Shown here: positions 36,331-48,361 of the stretch, piece by piece
How the letters are laid out: each line of letters opens with the position of its first letter
Numbering within the stretch: the stretch's first letter is position 1
Source: Turnera subulata
Lineage: Eukaryota > Streptophyta > Magnoliopsida > Malpighiales > Passifloraceae
Length of the DNA stretch: 64,000 bases
Reading direction: 5' to 3'
Assembly: GCA_028386065.3 (NCBI GenBank)
Contig: JAKUCV010000237.1
Coordinates: 2,661-66,660, forward strand
Notes under the pieces: generated by a model
Seen by the model: the letters and a program-made list of their open reading frames with translations, nothing else
The model's database searches: none
What the model was told of the DNA's origin: nothing
Program-made: the position numbers and the translations under genes

Positions 36331-36930
36331 CTAAAAGAAGTCGATCAGGCAACGATCCCTGAGCTGGAGCTCTCCAATGCGACCGACAACGTTGTTCCTT
36401 AACTCCAAAAGAGAAGCCCTAAAGTGGTGGAGCTCGTCCGGGTCCATTCCCAAAGGGGACTCCTCCCACCAATTCTCAGGAACAACACCATTATCATTAG
36501 AAGGAGCAGCAGCAGCACTACCTTCTTCTTCTTCTTCTTCTTCTTCTTCTTCTTCTTCTTCTTCAACAACCGTAACATTATTAGCGTTAATGATCTCTTC
36601 TTGTTGTTGTTGTTGTTGTTGTTGGGGTTGATCGTGTGAGTTGACGAGAAAGCGGTCGATGACGGCGTTAGGGGAAGGGAAGCCAGACACATAAGGCTTG
36701 CGGGCGACGGGAGAGAAGACCACCACAGCGGCGCTCCCACCGGTACGCACGCAGAGCTCTTTGGTCTTCCTGAACAGCCCATCCCGCCGCTTCACGAACG
36801 CCGTGTACAGCGCGTTCTTGCTCTCTAATCTCCTTATCTCTGTCCTCCTCGGCTTCCTGTTGCCGTTGCAGTTCTTGTTCTCGGCGGTGCCGCAGCCGTT
36901 GTTCTCCATCTTTCTTGATTTCAAAGGCAA
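36331..36930 (-). CDS. Type I MADS-box transcription factor (AGL62-like), intronless, 199 aa
   Basis: Type I M-alpha MADS proteins are nuclear DNA-binding factors, several of which act in female gametophyte and endosperm. The MADS domain spans residues ~27-84: RRTEIRRLESKNALYTAFVKRRDGLFRKTKELC followed by AAVVVFSP and a PNAVIDRFL helix. The KRRxGLFxKxxELC core and single exon are typical of the M-alpha group; there is no K-box. The domain start is divergent (usually RxKIEIKKI). After it come an 8-residue polyGln run (~103-110) and a 14-residue polyGlu run (~123-136) encoded by trinucleotide repeats, then a conserved-looking C-terminus WWEESPLGMDPDELHHF. A second ATG at residue 8 (36909) is an alternative start. 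Confidence 0.88.
   Translation of the reverse strand: MPLKSRKMENNGCGTAENKNCNGNRKPRRTEIRRLESKNALYTAFVKRRDGLFRKTKELCVRTGGSAAVVVFSPVARKPYVSGFPSPNAVIDRFLVNSHDQPQQQQQQQQEEIINANNVTVVEEEEEEEEEEEEEEGSAAAAPSNDNGVVPENWWEESPLGMDPDELHHFRASLLELRNNVVGRIGELQLRDRCLIDFF
36522..36627 (-). repeat. Two coding trinucleotide repeats in the MADS-box gene
   Basis: A (CTT)n tract at ~36524-36564 and a (TTG)n tract at ~36601-36624 (plus strand) encode polyGlu and polyGln on the minus strand. Both keep the frame and probably vary in length between individuals. Confidence 0.85.
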
Positions 36931-37006
36931 TTTGGGCGAGCTAGTTAAAAGTAAGAGAGAGTCAATACTTAATAGTGTGGAGGAAGCAGGAGCAAGAAGC
37001 AGGGAC

Positions 37007-37014
37007 TATATATA
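37007..37014 (-). promoter_or_regulatory. TATA box of the MADS-box gene
   Basis: TATATATA lies ~80 bp upstream of the MADS-box ATG on the minus strand and is followed by a short leader. Spacing and lack of another candidate support it. Confidence 0.5.
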
Positions 37015-39791
37015 GATGAACCAAGAAAGGCGGTGGGATCCGAGAGCGATTGGGATTTGCGGATGGGGTTTTTGGTATTTAATAATTCCCCTGGCGGTCC
37101 TTTTTGGTCGAGTAAAAAATCACTTGTCCTTGTTGGTGTTGCCTTGGGAAATTGGTGCACAAAAAATAAAACCAATAAAATAGATATTTGTAATTGTTTT
37201 TTAAGAAGGGCAGAAAAATAATTAAAGAAACCTTTGAATCCTAGACGAGTGAGGAGATCGTATTAAGCTATAACCCTAGCCTAGCGCTGAACCATTTTGA
37301 AAATGCTCTGACTTGGGAAGCGCGCCATTACCTACATCTCAACCGGAAAACGACCGTTAACGGTGATTTCCACTCTGCATGCCACCAATCTTCTCCTTTT
37401 GAAGCATGGAGCTTGATAATGGATAGATCCAACTAATGCTTGACGAGCTGAGCATGTCTTGAATCAAGGTACTCTTTCCTCTCCATGAAGTAGATATATT
37501 AATTACGCTGTTGACATGTTGGGGTGTCTCCCTGTACTTTAAAGTCAGTTTTGCTTAAAGCAAGTTGTGAGTTCCCTAGTTTCTGCTGGGGCAAGTTGTG
37601 AGTGCTCTAGTTTCTGCTGGGGCTTAAGATCTAGTTAGCATGGCTATGCTTGTTTGGAATTGTAGGGGGCTGGGAAGCTCCCTAACAAATGGACGTCTAC
37701 AGAACTTGAGGGAGGCTTTTAAACCGGATTTAATCTTCTTAATTGAAACCAAACAGAAAAGGAAGAATCTTGAAAAGAAGAGAATGAGGATTGGGTTCTC
37801 CAACATGGAGTATGTAGATCCAGAGGGGAAAGCTGGAGGTTTGGCCATTTGGTGGAATGATAGATTTAAGTGTGTGGTTCTGCTGAAGTCTACACATTTT
37901 ATTCATATGAAAATCTGCCCTGTTGATGGAGAAGAGTTCTACTGCACTTTTGTTTACGGACCACCAAAGACAGCTGACAGGCCTGCATTCTGGAACAGTT
38001 TGAATGAATTAGGGGTATAGACAGAGGAGAGTTGGATTCTAATTGGAGACTTCAATGCTCTCTTGGATATGGAAGACAAAGAAGGAGGACTGGGAGTACG
38101 GCTATCACAAACTAAGTATTTTGCAGGATTTCTACATACAAATGAGTTGATGGAAATGGATTGTAAAGGGAGTAAATATACCTGGTCCAACAAGAGAACG
38201 GGGAGGCCAATATCCAGGCAAAACTTGACAGAGCTGTGATGAATGTGAAATGGCGAATGGACTGGCCAAAAGCTTCTTTATGTAATGAGGTTATGGTGGG
38301 ATCTGATCACAGACCCCTAATTCTTAATCTAATGGAACGGAAGTGGAAAGGAAAAGACAGATTCATCTTTGATTCGAGATGGACAGAAGAGGAAGGGAAT
38401 GGAGAGATTGTACAACAAGCTTGGACAGAGGAGGTGTCAGGTTCCAGACAGTTTAGAATGGCAAAGAAGATTAAGGTGACGAGACTGAGGCTAATGAGAT
38501 GGCGTAAAGGAAAACAAAACAATTCAAAGGTGATTATTGCAGGCCTTATAGAAGAGTTGAGACAGATCCAAGAACTGGCCTACTCAACACAAACCCGAGA
38601 GAAGGAAACTGAAGTACTCTCACTGTTGGAAAAGGAATGGAAAAATGAAGAAAGTTTCTGGGCTCAGAAAGCAAGAGTTAAGTGGTTGTTAGGGGGAGAC
38701 CGCAATACAAAATTCTTCCACGCCACCACTGTTCAAAGGCGTGCAAGGAACAAGATATCAAACATCCAAAATGAGGATGGAGAATGGCTGATAGATCCCG
38801 GAGATATTCAAGAAGAGGTAATGAGGCATTTCAAGCAGGTTTATCAATCAAATGGCACCACATCATTGGAAGAACTGAGGAACTTAATGCCGCTATTGGT
38901 GACCGAGGAGATGAATTGTTGTCTTCTGGAGGAAGTTACTGAGGAGGAGGTGAAAAAGGCGGTATTCTCTATGGGGGCAGAGAAGGCCCCAGGACCTGAT
39001 GGCTTCAAAGGAATATTTTATCAGATGTACTGGCCAATACTCAAACTCGACCTGCTAGAGGCTATCCGTGGCTTTTTTCACTCGGGACATATGTTGAGAG
39101 AGTTGAATGTTACGTATATATCACTCATTCCAAAAGTCAAGGTACCCGAGAGTTTGAATCAATACAGGCCTATTAGCTGCTGCAATTTTGTATACAAGAT
39201 CTTCTCGAAGGTGATGACAAACAGGTTGAAGCGATGGTTACCGGAACTGATATCGGAGACACAAGCGGCTTTCATACCAAACAGGAGTATTCATGACAAC
39301 ATCCTAATCACCCATGAAGCATTACATTCTATGCGACACAGGGGAAAAGGGAAATACAAAAATGTAATGTTAAAATTGGATGTTAGCAAAGCGTATGACA
39401 AACTGGAATGGGCATACCTTGAAGAGGTCCTTAGATGTTTTGGCTTTGCTGAGAAATGGATAAGTTTAGTTATGAGTTGTGTCAAGACTGTGAAATTTGC
39501 AGTGTTATTGAATGGCTCCCCCACTGAATTTTTCAGCCCAACAAGGGGTTTAAGACAGGGGGATCCCCTATCCCCCTATTTATTTATATTGGCAGCAGAG
39601 GGTCTCTCAAGAAGACTTAACAAAAATTTTGAGAGGGGTGTAATTAAAGGCTTCAGGATGAACAGGTATTGTCCATACATCAATCACATTTTTTACGCGG
39701 ACGACACAGTTTTGTTGGGTGAAGCCACGGTGGAAGATGTTAAGAACCTACTTGGAATAGTTACACAATATAGCAATGAGTCAGGACAACT

Positions 39792-41578
39792 TTACTATAT
39801 ATACTAAAACAGGGAAGACTTCGGTGGAGTGATTTGATTCTTTTATCCCCAAAAATTTCTAATTTGACAAATTTACCCTTTATTTTGATTAATTTATTTT
39901 TTAAAATATAAAACAAATAGGAATAACTAAAGCCTGAAGTCTAACTATAAAGCGAGACCGTCGTTTCATTTTTGTTTCAACTTCTTGAATTTCCTCTTCT
40001 ATTTTTTTTTTTTTAAATTACACAAATGAGGTCTCCTTGGCTAAAGCTCAGCTACCCAGTTCCCCCCCACCCAACACGTTTCCCTCCTCACCCAACACGT
40101 TTCCTCCCTCAATCGCCACCTTGGCTACCTCCTGTAAATAAATGACAATTGCAGAGAAAAGATTGTGTCTCAAGTTCATACAAGCGAAGCCAGATAGTGA
40201 ATATGCTATACCAAACAATAATTTTCTTCCAATTCATCCTACTTTTCCTTATTTTCCTTGGCAGCCATCTTGAATCTTCCAATATGTATGGCCTTGAATC
40301 CTTTCATTGTCCTCCTCTTCTTAGCCTTTTCAAAGAGTACTGATAAGCCACATTTCATGGAATTACGGTATTCTATCATTGATCTGTTTACAAGGATTGC
40401 TTTATGTGCATCACTCGCATCGTTTGGCTTTGGATATAGCAAAAAAAGGTGAGTTTTTTTTATGCGAAAAAAAGTGGGTTTATCATTACCTTTTCTCCAA
40501 AAAAACAAAGGATAGAGTTATATTGGGGATAAAGGATTGAAGAACTTCTTTGGTGAGATTTGTTATCACCTTATTTTGTTTTTTTTTTTTCAGTCAATTG
40601 TGTGTGCCCCGGTGACATTCTCACATGGTTTCTTCACTGGTCTCAGGTTGCGGGTAGTTCACATTCCCAACATGCTTGGCTGCTGCTTGGACTATGTCCA
40701 CTTTATGTTGTAATACGGCATTCACAGTGATTCCTATATTTTTGTACTGTACATGTCTTAGATAGCTTCACCGGCTACCAAGTCGTGTTTAACATACTTT
40801 GTACATATAATGATACTTAATGAAGACCATAGATTAGTATAAAAAAAAAACATACATCTTTGATTCTCTTAAGCTCATGCTTGCATGGCTATGTTATTCC
40901 AGTGGCTTTGCAAATATGTTTTTTTTCTTCCAAAACAAAGAATGTTATAGTGCAGTTGATAAAAATTCAGGTTCTTATTTCTCTGAGTCATTTTTTATCA
41001 TTTCATTTTGGTTTTTCTTCTCTAACTATCTTTCATTCTCTTGAATAGAGAAACTGCTAAACCAATGTAACAGCTTTAATCTCTTTGTTTTATGAAATAA
41101 TCAGAGCCACAGATCAAAAAAGAAAAAAATAAAATAATCAGAGCTGTTTCTGCTCTTGCTCTATTGTATTATGTTGTTGGATGATCTCCTTACTATTTGG
41201 TGCTTTTTGATTTTGAGGAAGTGGGGCTGAAAAACTTCTCTTTTTCTCCTTAATTGTTTTTGTTGAAAATAATATTGTGATAATTTTCCCAGCAAGCTTT
41301 CGCATAATTACTACCTTCTTTTAATGTTTTTTTTTTTTTTTATACAAGCCTAAGGTTACCCAATTCCCTACCCACCCACACCATGAATCGAACCATGGTG
41401 GCCTTGGTGAAACCAAGGACTTCTTTTAATGGTTTTAATGGTTATGTTCTTTTGTGATGTTTTTCTGGTTGTACTCAATGATTTTTGGCTATTAAAGATA
41501 TATCTACGAAACTATTAAAAAAAGGGTTGTATGTTTCGTGTTGTTGATACCCGCAGCAAAGCGCGGGCAAACTACTAG
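39792..41578 (+). mobile_element. Non-autonomous Helitron inserted in the LINE
   Basis: The 3' end has the Helitron signature: a CCCGC...GCGGG hairpin at 41550-41567, eight bases, then CTAG (41575-41578) followed by host T. The 5' end, near TTACTATATATACTAAAAC, resembles the usual TCTMTACTAA start. Joining the flanks restores the LINE reading frame (ESGQ-L-INYNKSK), which fixes the insert to within one or two bases. There is no target duplication and no Rep/helicase, as expected for a non-autonomous copy. The interior has possible captured exon pieces. Confidence 0.88.
40594..40713 (+). other. Possible captured exon inside the Helitron
   Basis: A strong acceptor, a T run followed by CAG at 40591-40593, precedes an open 39-codon frame that ends in TAA. 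It reads SIVCAPVTFSHGFFTGLRLR and continues to HFML. Helitrons often carry host gene pieces, but I do not recognise this peptide, so the call is tentative. Confidence 0.3.
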
Positions 41579-43565
41579 TATAAACTATAACAAGTCCAAA
41601 CTATATTTCAGTGATAACACCCCAAATGAAGTCAAAGAGGAGATAAGCAGAGTTTGTAGTATGGAGATTGCAGCGGATAATGACTCATATTTGGGAATCC
41701 CTACATGGTGGGGCAGATCGAAGACCAAAACCCTCCAGTTTGTGTTGGAAAAAAATCCGAAATAAGCTGAGCTCATGGAAGAGTAAGTTGCTATCTCAGG
41801 CGGGAAGGGAGACCCTACTCAAATCTGTTATCTCTGCTATACCAACGTATGTTATGCTTTTGTTCAAATTCCCTGCAAGTTTTTGTTCCCAAATTCACAG
41901 CATCATGGCAAAGTTTTTTTGGGGTGGTGATGAGGCAAAATCGAAGATGCACTGGGTAAGTTGGGAAAAACTGTCGAAGTCAAAAAAGGAGGGAGGAATG
42001 GGATTTCGAAATTTAGAAAATTTCAACACAGCACTTCTTGCTAAGCAGGCATGGAGAATGGTGAAACAACCTGATGCTCTGTGGGCTAGATTGTTAAAAG
42101 GAAAATATTTTCCTAGGACCAACTTCTTGAATGCAAAGAAGGGAAGCTCGGTATCCTGGGCTTGGAGTAGTATGCTTCAAGGGAGAGAGCTACTTGAAAG
42201 GGGTCTGAGATGGAACGTTGGTGATGGTCGGAAAGTAGTGATTTGGCAAGACCACAGTCCGCTCAAACAGGTCCAGCAAACATTCTCATGGTTATGGATT
42301 TATTACTACCAAACAAAGACGAATGGAACCAAACTCTGGTGAAGAGTATGTTCAACGAGGAGGAAGCTAATATAATACAAAGCATCCCTGTTTCGCGAAG
42401 AGCTGAAGACCAGATTATTTGGCATCATAATAAATCTGGCGAATATACAGTTAAATCTGGATATCAGCTCATCTCCTGTGGCCAAAATACCAATAATACA
42501 CATGGAGATTCAAGCATCAGGCCAACATCCAATACAGACCTCTGGAATGAAATTTGGTTTCTGGAGGCCCAACCAAAAATTGAACATTTTGTGTGGAGAG
42601 TATTGGCTGGAGCCATTCCAGTGAATGTCAATCTCTGGAAAAGGAAATTAAAAGTTGATACCTTGTGCCCTATATGCTGTGAGGAGGAGGAATCAGAGGA
42701 GCATATGCTCCTAAAATGCAGTCATGCAAGAGCCACATGGTTCGGATCACAGTTGGGAGTTCTTACTACACAGGAAGTCACAGTTGACATTAAGGATTGG
42801 TGGACCAATCTTGGTAGGGGGATGAGCAACAAAGCACGGATGGAGATTAAGAGTGCAGCTGCCCATTTGATGTGGCAGATATGGAAGACCAGAAATCGAA
42901 AAATTTTCGAGGAAGGAAGAATTGACCCTGTGACGGCCATTAAAAGTGCTGAAATAATGTGCAGAGAACAGCGTGAGCTAAACTGTGGAAAAGCTAAGGA
43001 AAGAAGGGAAGCAAGGAGGCAACATCACAACCAATGGTGCTGTCCAGACCCAGGGACGATCAAGCTCAACTGCGATGCCTCTTTTTACCCAAAACAACAA
43101 ACTGCAACAATTGGGGTGTGTGGTCGAAACAGTGAGGGGAGAATGATCGAAGGTATTGCTAAGAGATGCTATGCCAACTCTACTCTTACTGCAGAGGCTT
43201 TGGCAATTAAAGAGGCAGTCACTCTAGCACGGTCTAGAGGATACGAGCAGCTATCAATGGAGACTGACTCACAAATTGTACTAGATGCACTTGAAGGGAG
43301 GAAGGCAGCTTCATGGGAGATTAAAACCATCATATCTGACATCAAGGCTCAAGCGGAACTGCTAAGAAGTTGTAGTTTTAACAAAGTTTCAAGAACAGCA
43401 AACTAAGCTGCTGATTGGATTGCCAAGAATGCTTCACGGCTACAATGTAATCCGGGCTGGGCTGTTAGACAGCCAAGTCCCTTGTTGAATATTCTGTGTA
43501 ATGACTTGAGTTAATTATATAATATGATGCTTTTGACAAAAAAAAAAAAGTGAGGAGATCGTATT

Positions 43566-44558
43566 TTCTTTGTTTCCCCGACACAATAAAACTTTTTTGT
43601 CAGAATAGTAGTGTATCATTTTAATTAATAATTATACATTAAACGTCTATGTTCTAACCCAGTTAGCCAGCTTAATCACACTTTGCCAACTTTGTTTTTG
43701 ATCTCATCCCTTTCAAATTTTTTTGCCTTCTTCCTTTTCCATATATATTTTTTTTATCGTCATCATTATATTTCTTATTTTCTCCTATCTCGTTTCTCTT
43801 CCAACTTTGTCTCAAATTATCTAGATTTACGAATTTAGGACGACAAAAAAGTATAGTGAAGTCTAAAATTTTTCATTTATTACGGCATATTTTTTTTATG
43901 TAACTAGCACTCTTGGAATTTATCCAACATAAATAGTAATATTCCTAACAAAATAAAGACAACCAATTAAACCCCAGTATAATAATTTAAAGATAAATTT
44001 TGAAGAGAAAGTATATAAGAGAAAATAATAAGTATGGAGATGAAGTTACAAAAATTGGAAAAGGAAGACTGCAAAAAACAAAAAGGAAAGGAAATAGATT
44101 AAAAAAGAGTTTGGTAGAGATTTTTTAATTATAAAAATTCTAATTTAAAAATTCTAAATGAAATTAAGAAATGCTGTGAAAAATTATTAAAATCATCCAA
44201 CCACATAAATTCAAAAATAAGAAACTCTTTTTACCTCCAGCATTATTGGAAGGTTAATTCTGTTGGCATAAAGCAAGATTTTGTTAAGCATGACTGTGGT
44301 ATTTGTTGTGGGCCTTTTGGCAGATGAATATTTGGGCCGAAAAGAAATCTCATCACTTTTTCCTTTTTTGTTTGTTTGTTTTTTTTTTTTTTTCCTAAAG
44401 CCCATCCCACAAGGATAGCAAGTTCATTTCTTCGTCTCCCTGAAACGACATTACACGGCCGCCAAAACACCACACAGGACATCTCCGGCGGACGAGCCGC
44501 CATCCATACGCAGTTTTACTTGTAATTGCACACCGGAAATTCCGATTCACTTAGAGCC
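43566..44558. other. Intergenic DNA and 5' flank of the mS23-like gene
   Basis: AT-rich to ~44400 with poly-T runs. The last ~150 bases before the gene are GC-richer and probably hold its promoter and 5' UTR. No clear TATA box is seen. Confidence 0.4.
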
Positions 44559-46119
44559 ATGTCGTTCATGAAAGGAGATTTGCTAACCAGAACCAGAAAG
44601 CTCGTCAAAGGCTTAGCCAAAGCCGAGCCTCTCTGGCTCAAAGCCATGGAACAGTAAGTCTTTGTTTTTTTTCTTCTCCTTTAATCTCCTCCTCCTATCT
44701 GCACTGCACTGCAAAATTTCACTTTGTTTTCGCTTTTTTTTTTTTTGGCGTTTCCTAATCGAAGCACCCACCGGTTACTCTGCTGGGATTAATTGGATTT
44801 TGTATAGGGCGCCGCCGGCTACTTTTCCTCGTGCCCCTGGCAAGGTCACCAAGATCTCTCTGCCGGAGGATCCTTACATCAAAAAGTTCTTCAAGAAATA
44901 TCCCGAATCCTTACACGAGGATGCCATCAAGTACACCTTTCCTTTTCTTTTAGACTCTTATCATTACATATTTCCTTTTTCCTTTGTTTGTTTTGTTTTA
45001 TTTTGAATTGAATCTTCATTACTGTTTTACAATTAAGAGATTCACATACTTTGCTTATTCTTCTGTGCGAGTGTTAGGAGCCTTTATGTTGAGACTTGGG
45101 AAAGGATTAGGTTTCCAACTTTCCTGTTTCGTGAGAGAGTGGTAGCTTAGTTCATTGGATGGGAAGGATTGGAGCTGTTGTTCTTGGATTGTTATTTATG
45201 ATTTGTCGGTTTAGGCCCGACCAATTTGTGCTTTGAAGCATCCCCTCATTTTGGGCACTCTTCTGGATAAATATACAAGTCTTTTGCTTTGTGAAATTTA
45301 GGTTCCTGTCAAAGAGCATTTCGGCCCTCGTTGCTTCTTTGGATTCATGCTAGTCTGTATTTTTTTGGTGACATTTTTGAGAGTTTATGCTAACTTCTCC
45401 TATTCTTTTTGATACTTTCATCATTTTTGTTATTGTCTCTATTGCGTTGGGCGTATTTCCTGTATTCTTAGAGGCTGACACCTTTTGATTCTCCATATCC
45501 ATCATGTCTGGGATATTTACGTCCTTGAAGCATTTTGCTTCTGCAATTTATATTCACTTTCATATTTTAGATTGTTTGCTTGGCCATTTTTTTTGTATTA
45601 AATTATGTTGTGATGCATGTATTTTTATGGTTCATGCTCATAAAACAAGTTTGATTTTTTTTTTCCTGCTTTATGCTTCAACAGGATTTCCAGTTATGAT
45701 CCACCTCCTGCTCGTGTGTTTGGTTTGCGGGTACTTGAGCTGAAGGAGCAGGGAGTTACCGAGGAGGATGCTGTAGCAGTAGCTGATGTATGCGTTTTGA
45801 AAATTTAAGTATCTTCCATGTTGTTTCTGTATTTTGTTTCTTGGTTCATATGCAGTTGTTACTTTGTATTGTCTAGATGGAATATCGAGCCGAGAAAAGA
45901 GCAAAAAAGAAGGCATATGCTAGGTTGAAACAAATTGCACGCATCCAAGGAAAAAGACCTCCTCCAAATCCATATCCTAGTGCCATTAGGGAGATACAAC
46001 TTGAGGAGAGGAAGTTTGTCCGTGATAGGTTCTTCGATCCGAAGACACGTCAAATTCTTGAAAGGCTGAAAGAGGAAAGAGCCCTTGAGAGGCAAGAGAG
46101 ATTTGGAGGTGGCTGGTAA
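44559..46119 (+). CDS. Mitochondrial small ribosomal subunit protein mS23-like (4 exons, 187 aa)
   Basis: mS23 (MRPS23/Rsm25 family) is a mitochondria-specific protein of the small ribosomal subunit. Exons 44559-44653, 44808-44930, 45685-45787 and 45877-46119 join in phase (564 nt). The N-terminus, MSFMKGDLLTRTRKLVKGLAKAEPLWLKAME, matches the family pattern of a TRxLV...PxW start followed by a PPxxFPR segment. The rest is highly basic and charged (AEKRAKKKAYARLKQIARIQGKRPPPNPYPS) and ends QERFGGGW, as in plant homologues known to me. There is no long classical presequence; these proteins start directly with the ribosomal domain. The family call rests on recollection of sequence patterns. Confidence 0.82.
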
Positions 46120-47844
46120 AGTTAGTGGCATCAGATTCATATTTCCATCTTACAATAATATTGAAGTAAGATCTACAGGAGAAACGCAGGTGGCCTTAAT
46201 GTGGCTTTCTATCATTTGTATTAGATCCAAACCCCTCGAGTACCCTTGAGTTTAAAGTTTAGCCATCTTTTTTTCTTCTGTGACTTTCATAATGGTAAGA
46301 ATTCCAGTTGTTAAATTTGATGCTACAAGATAGATTCATCTTTGTTGCATTTTTTTTTCTTCCAACTGCCTAGATTCATTTATGTTTGCATTTTTTTCTT
46401 CCTACTGCTTTGCTTGATTTATTATTATTTGCGTTTCAGTTTTTTCTCACATTACCAAACAAAATATTAGCTATCTATCTGAAGTTGCATATGAAAAGTT
46501 TTGAATGCAAGGATAGTGTTGTGACTTAGTAAACTTGTTTTGTACCCCGTGACTTATATAGCAACAATCCAAATAGAAAAGGGAGCACTTACACTTCTTG
46601 TTTCGCGGGGAACTGAGTGCACCCCACTCCCAAGGCGCACAAATTTGGTGAAAGATCCTCCATTCCGCTTAAATATTTTGAGTATTTTACATTTTTTGAA
46701 GGAAATTGGCCGAGACCAATGTTCTTTTTAGGAAGACTAGTTTTCCTGCAGTGTGTGACGCATGTGGTATAGGTAGTAACTCGTAACATTCATTGTTCTA
46801 ATAATTTTTATTATTAAAAAATGATAAAATTTTTTTAACATTTTTTTATTATTTAATTCATTTTTTGGTATTATTTATGAGTAAAAATATTTTTTAACAA
46901 ATCTTCTTGACACCATTACCTTTCTATATATTTTAAATTTTTATTTGTAATCAGTTTTATAATCTTTCCTTTGTGTTAGTATTTTAATTTTCATTTTTTT
47001 AGTCCCACTTATAAACTTATATTAAACATTTTTGTTACTTTTTGATAATGGATGTTAGTTTTTTATTTTTAATATTAATCACATATTTATTCTTTACCTT
47101 TATTGTTTCAAAAAAATATTTTATTTTGAATATTTTTGCCTGTTTCAGCATTTTTGTGAATTTTATATTTTTCCTACAATTAATTTTTCCTAATTTTTTT
47201 CTTCTTTATTTCTTTTAGATGCTTATTGCAATATTTACTTTTTATAAAAAATTTATATTAATCAAATTTTCTAAAATTTTTAACAAAACATGATTCTTTA
47301 CCCAAAATTTATACTAATCCTATTTTCTATTTTTTAAATGATCTTACTATTTTTATAGTTGAGGTAGTGAAATGATCTTTTCCTGAAAAAATAAATAGGA
47401 TTAGTATAAAAATAAAAATCAACAATCAGTGTTTCCTAAACATTATATCTCGGGAGTTGGACCACAATTGGGAGTAGCTCTGATTTCACAAGCGTAAACA
47501 AATCAACTATCTTTGCCATCAGGAACAGTGCCCCAAATCTCACCTGGTATTTTGGCCACAACAGCATTGAAATAGCTCATGTAGATAAAAATTGAACAGA
47601 AAAACACAAGAAAAAATATTAGCTTTGCAAATAACTGACTTCATATATCCACTCCTCGTCTTCATGATTTGCCTTGGCTACAAAGCAGGTAGGGAGTAAG
47701 TAGCCCATGCCTTCTGTTTTAAATACATGTCATTAGCCACATACAAATGAAATTCATTATGTCTGTAGTAGATAAAGCTTCGAAATGGAGTTAATGATGC
47801 TGTAGCCATGGTTTTAAGACTTGCTCCAACACAAAGCAGCTCCA
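46120..47844. other. Intergenic DNA between convergent genes
   Basis: This lies between the 3' ends of the mS23-like and parvulin genes. It is strongly AT-rich from ~46790 to 47430, with long T-rich runs and no open frame worth calling. The parts next to each gene are presumably 3' UTR. Confidence 0.45.
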
Positions 47845-48313
47845 TCAATTCTTCCTCCCTTCACACAAAATTATGTGATACCCGTGTCTGCACACAGAGA
47901 GCACAATAAGGAGAAAAAGTAAGCATAGTTACCAACATCAGATTCTGAAGAAAATGGAAAGTTAAACTTCAGGACTATGGTCCAGAGTAAGATTTATGAG
48001 AAGTATACAAGACATCACGAAATAATGATTCTAAGTTGGCTCTTGAATATATATGCCGAACAATTGTGCTGAAATGCTGGTTGCTTATATGGAAATCATC
48101 TGGAAAATGAACAGACTGTTTGGCAAGGGATTGACTTATCATAGTTTTCACTATTTGTCTATCCATAATTTTTCATGCTTTCTCAATTTTCCCACGGGAT
48201 TACTCCTAAATTAGATCAAGCAAATTGTCCAACAGAAACTATACCTGATCGTTGATTCAAGGATCATAGTTCGCACTAAACTTTTAGCCATGCTTTCAAT
48301 AGGAAAAACCCCA

Positions 48314-48361
<48 letters not shown>

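Larger units (their letters stand above)
37640..43514 (+). pseudogene. LINE ORF2 pseudogene: endonuclease, reverse transcriptase, RNase H
   Basis: The endonuclease starts MAMLVWNCRGLGSS and runs through LIGDFNALL. It is interrupted by a TAG at 38018 and a frameshift near 38200. The reverse transcriptase (38236-39790) carries [49 protein letters not shown] and the catalytic YADD. After the Helitron the frame resumes with INYNKSKLYFS. Further frameshifts lie near 41755 and 42250. A zf-RVT region (LCPICCEEEESEEHMLLKC) and an RNase H domain follow (LNCDASF, TAEALAIKEA, METDSQIVLDAL). A TAA at ~43404 precedes the last acidic residue in ADWIAKNA. The element can no longer make its protein. Confidence 0.9.
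37265..43549 (+). mobile_element. Decayed LINE with RNase H domain, split by a Helitron
   Basis: A perfect 16-bp target duplication, GTGAGGAGATCGTATT, lies at 37249-37264 and 43550-43565, with a 3' poly(A) run at 43539-43549. Without the Helitron (39792-41578) the element is ~4.5 kb. It begins in the sequence just before ORF2, with no ORF1, so it is 5' truncated. It sits ~320 bp upstream of the MADS-box ATG, in the opposite direction to that gene. Confidence 0.92.
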
